Source: DAOSVX01 sp964440405 (lineage in GTDB: Bacteria > Bacillota_I > Bacilli_A > RF39 > UBA660). Taken from it: a stretch of DNA of 7,885 bases. The DNA is taken from positions 1 to 7,885 of the forward strand of contig CAYTSB010000041.1 in the NCBI GenBank assembly GCA_964440405.1, written 5' to 3'. A program made the translations under genes and the position numbers. Of this stretch, positions 5,921-7,885 are shown in pieces (position 1 is the first letter of the stretch; every line of letters begins with the position of its first letter). The notes under the pieces were generated by a model. The model was not told where the DNA came from and did not search any database. It was given only the letters and a program-made list of their open reading frames with translations.

Positions 5921-7030
5921 ATGAAAGAAAAAGTTGTAGTTGGTCTTAGTGGTGGAGTAGATTCAGCAGTTGCTGCTTATCTTTTGAAAAAGGCAGGCTA
6001 TGAAGTGATAGGCCTCTTTATGCGCAATTGGGATTCATCTATTAACAACGATATTTTAGGTAATCCTAATTTAAATAATAATATCTGTCCTCAGGAAGTC
6101 GATTACAACGATGCTAAAGAGGCTGCTAAACTGTTAGATATTCCATTATATCGAGTTGATTTTGTTAAAGAATACTGGGATTATGTTTTTAGTTACTTTT
6201 TAAAAGAATTAGAATTAGGTAGAACTCCTAATCCTGATTTAATGTGTAATAAATATATTAAGTTTGATTCATTTATTAAAGAAGCTAAAAAATATGGAGC
6301 AGATTACATTGCTACCGGACATTATGCCAGAATAGATAAAAATCGCTTATTAAGGGGCATTGATAATAATAAGGACCAGACTTACTTTCTTGCTCAGCTT
6401 TCTTCTAACCAGTTACAAAATGTTTTGTTTCCGGTAGGGGAGTTAACTAAAAAAGAAGTTAGAGAAATAGCATCAGAAATAGGTTTAAATATTGCTCAGA
6501 AGAAAGATTCTACAGGAATTTGTTTTATTGGGGAAAGAAATTATCAGCAATTTTTAAAAAACTATTTAAAGTCTAATCCGGGGAATATTATTGATATTCA
6601 AACCAAAGAAGTTGTTGGTAAACACAATGGCTTAATGAATTATACTATTGGGCAAAGAAGAAATGTTGGTCTTAGTGGTAATGTTAACAAGCATTTTGTT
6701 GTTGGTAAAGATGTCAAAAAGAATATTTTATATGTTGCTTTTAAAGAGGACAATTTTTATTTATATAGTGATGCCTGTCTAATTGATAATGTTAATTTTA
6801 TTAGTGCTACTAAACCAACTTTTTGTACTGCTAAATTTCGTTATCGTGGTGAAGATCATTCAGTTACTTTGGAATATTTAGAAAACAATCAAATACTAGT
6901 AAAATATCCTGGCTTAGCTAAGGCGGTTACTCCCGGACAAGCCTGTGTTTTATATTTAGGAGAAGAGTGTCTGGGTAGTGGGATTATTAAAGAAATATAT
7001 AAAAACGATCAGAAATTATGGTATATTTAA
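5921..7030 (+). CDS. mnmA: tRNA-specific 2-thiouridylase MnmA
   Basis: MnmA adenylates and then thiolates uridine 34 in the wobble position of tRNA-Lys, Glu and Gln, using sulfur passed from a cysteine desulfurase. The 369 residues match the family length. Visible motifs are the N-terminal ATP-binding PP-loop GLSGGVDSAV (8-17), LFMRNWD (32-38), RTPNPDLMCNKYIKF with catalytic Cys109, GHYAR (133-137), DQTYFLAQL (152-160) and DSTGICFIGER with the second catalytic Cys201, followed by NYTIGQRRNVGLSG and the C-terminal beta-barrel. Both cysteines and the PP-loop are intact. ATG 5921 has AGGTGA 4 nt upstream. It looks monocistronic: own promoter before, and a separate promoter right after its stop. 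In many Bacillota a cysteine desulfurase gene is adjacent; none is here. Confidence 0.97.
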   Translation: MKEKVVVGLSGGVDSAVAAYLLKKAGYEVIGLFMRNWDSSINNDILGNPNLNNNICPQEVDYNDAKEAAKLLDIPLYRVDFVKEYWDYVFSYFLKELELGRTPNPDLMCNKYIKFDSFIKEAKKYGADYIATGHYARIDKNRLLRGIDNNKDQTYFLAQLSSNQLQNVLFPVGELTKKEVREIASEIGLNIAQKKDSTGICFIGERNYQQFLKNYLKSNPGNIIDIQTKEVVGKHNGLMNYTIGQRRNVGLSGNVNKHFVVGKDVKKNILYVAFKEDNFYLYSDACLIDNVNFISATKPTFCTAKFRYRGEDHSVTLEYLENNQILVKYPGLAKAVTPGQACVLYLGEECLGSGIIKEIYKNDQKLWYI

Positions 7031-7057
7031 CACTTTCTGTTGACAAAAAAGTGTTAA
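7027..7057 (+). repeat. 10-bp inverted repeat flanking the -35 box of the HTH gene
   Basis: TTAACACTTT (7027-7036) and AAAGTGTTAA (7048-7057) are perfect reverse complements with an 11-nt centre that contains most of the TTGACA box (7040-7045). No T-run follows, so it is not a normal terminator; an operator is more likely. The left arm begins within the mnmA stop. Confidence 0.7.
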
Positions 7058-7069
7058 GTAAAGTATAAT
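7040..7069 (+). promoter_or_regulatory. Consensus sigma-A promoter of the HTH gene
   Basis: A perfect TTGACA (7040-7045) and a perfect TATAAT (7064-7069) are separated by 18 nt. Transcription should start near 7076. This is the closest match to consensus in the window. Half-site copies of AAGTGTWAA surround it, which suggests repression of a strong promoter. Confidence 0.85.
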
Positions 7070-7071
7070 AT

Positions 7072-7098
7072 AAGTGTAAAATAGAAGGTGAGTGTAAA
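7072..7098 (+). promoter_or_regulatory. Further AAGTGTWAA half-sites downstream of the promoter
   Basis: AAGTGTAAA at 7072-7080 overlaps the expected transcription start, and GAGTGTAAA at 7090-7098 (one mismatch) lies between the AGGTGA ribosome site (7086-7091) and the GTG start at 7101. With the inverted repeat upstream this makes four related half-sites within 72 bases. An operator role is inferred from position and repetition. Confidence 0.45.
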
Positions 7099-7100
7099 AG

Positions 7101-7877
7101 GTGGAGAAGTTAAACGAACTATTACAAGAACTAGGAATTTCTAAAGTTAGATTAGCTAAGTATTTAGGGGTTTCCAGACAAATGGTATATAATTATTTAG
7201 AAATGGACAGTGTTAATAAATGGCCGAAGGAAAAGAAACTGTTACTATTTAAATTACTTAATATTTCTGATGGTGATGAAGAAACAATTAATGCCATTAA
7301 AGTTAATACTGACTATTTAATGGAAGTAGAAAGTAGGCTAAATCAGGGAGTTAAAGATACTAGTGATCTAGATAACTATTTTGATTTTAAAGGTTTAAAA
7401 AAAGAAGAACAATCATTAATAGCTGATATAATATATATTATTAAAGAAAAGTTTTTAGATGATGTTAATCGTCATCAAAATTTTTATGCTTTTACCTATT
7501 TATATCATTTACTACAATCTTTTGATAATGTTCCAGAGATTAAATTTATCTTTGGATATATGTCTAAAGCAACTGGATTTACTAGTCCTAATGACTTTAA
7601 ATTTGATGAGGATAAGCAATTTATTTTTGAAGGAATTCTCTATTCAGCTTTAAATCTATATAACAGTGGGGGAACTAGTAAAAGTAGACTGATAGATAGT
7701 CACAAAAGATTTGTTCAAGAGATAGAACATCGTAAAGAAGAAAGATTAACTCGTACTCAACAGTTAAATACAATTAAAATTCAAGCTTTAAAAGAACTTG
7801 GCTATACTGAAATGAATAAAGAAAATGCATCAGAAATTATTGAAAAGATGGCTGAAATAGAGTCTCGTCGAGCTTAA
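7101..7877 (+). CDS. XRE-type helix-turn-helix protein, unknown role
   Basis: The 258-residue protein begins at GTG 7101, 9 nt after AGGTGA (7086-7091). Residues 4-35 form a Cro/CI-like helix-turn-helix: KLNELLQELGISKVRLAKYL then GVSRQMVYNYLE, where LAKYLGVSRQMVYNY is the core two-helix motif. The rest (about 60-258) is acidic and probably helical, with no motif I recognise. It includes a hydrophobic central section (105-185) and a charged C-terminal section rich in Glu, Lys and Arg (200-258) that may form a coiled coil. The layout suggests a DNA-binding regulator with its own dimerisation or sensing domain. It has its own consensus promoter surrounded by repeated half-sites, so autoregulation is likely. 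No partner gene is visible; the window ends 8 bases after its stop. Confidence 0.85.
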   Translation: MEKLNELLQELGISKVRLAKYLGVSRQMVYNYLEMDSVNKWPKEKKLLLFKLLNISDGDEETINAIKVNTDYLMEVESRLNQGVKDTSDLDNYFDFKGLKKEEQSLIADIIYIIKEKFLDDVNRHQNFYAFTYLYHLLQSFDNVPEIKFIFGYMSKATGFTSPNDFKFDEDKQFIFEGILYSALNLYNSGGTSKSRLIDSHKRFVQEIEHRKEERLTRTQQLNTIKIQALKELGYTEMNKENASEIIEKMAEIESRRA

Positions 7878-7885
7878 ATTAATCT

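Noticed and set aside
7027..7057. The inverted repeat after mnmA as its terminator
   Set aside because: The stem is followed by GTAAAGTATAAT, not a T-run, and the -35 box lies in the loop; an operator fits better.
7459..7653. Hydrophobic 64-residue frame inside the HTH gene
   Set aside because: It is a +1-frame shadow of the larger gene, with no ribosome site; hydrophobicity comes from the AT-rich composition.
1..7885. CRISPR array, tRNA, rRNA, insertion sequence, toxin-antitoxin or defence system
   Set aside because: No spaced repeats, cloverleaf sequences, transposase motifs or recognisable defence domains were seen; intergenic stretches are all under 200 bases.

Overview
The window reads as a chromosomal core region of an AT-rich, Gram-positive-type bacterium, most likely an uncultured gut member of the Bacilli (RF39/Erysipelotrichia-like lineages are my best guess). 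Reasons are the very AT-rich codon use, strong Shine-Dalgarno sites (AAGGAGG or AGGTGA), short intergenic gaps with rho-independent terminators, the Bacillota order nusB-xseA-xseB, and two sporulation-family genes (spoIVB, spoIIM-like). The code looks standard: tryptophan is read from TGG and one gene stops at TGA. A run of exactly 100 N shows a scaffolded draft or metagenome assembly.

Layout. 1-464: the C-terminal end of mutS, followed with no gap by a two-pass membrane protein of unknown function. 534-2109: a secreted or surface protein with a SipW/TasA-type signal sequence and a C-terminal block of a kind common in gut Bacillota. It is interrupted by the 100-N gap, and the two sides are in different apparent frames, so I annotate one gene with the gap inside it. 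2167-3978: a tight operon nusB-xseA-xseB with overlapping genes, opened by an extended -10 promoter and closed by a strong terminator. 4069-5052: spoIVB, an S55 serine peptidase with PDZ domain and intact catalytic triad. 5080-5175: on the minus strand, a 31-residue single-pass membrane protein resembling Prli42/DUF4044, sharing a bidirectional terminator with spoIVB. 5247-5837: a SpoIIM-like multipass membrane protein. 5921-7030: mnmA, the tRNA 2-thiouridylase. 7101-7877: an XRE-type DNA-binding protein of unknown role, whose promoter is surrounded by repeated AAGTGTWAA half-sites.

The genes form several short transcription units: mismatch repair, one surface protein, antitermination plus exonuclease VII, two sporulation-family envelope proteins, tRNA modification, and a probably autoregulated transcription factor. 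I see no CRISPR array, tRNA, rRNA, insertion sequence, prophage or recognisable defence system. The best leads are the tiny minus-strand membrane protein, the multi-site operator of the last gene, the sporulation-family genes next to nusB-xseAB, and the gapped surface protein. No intergenic stretch exceeds 300 bases.
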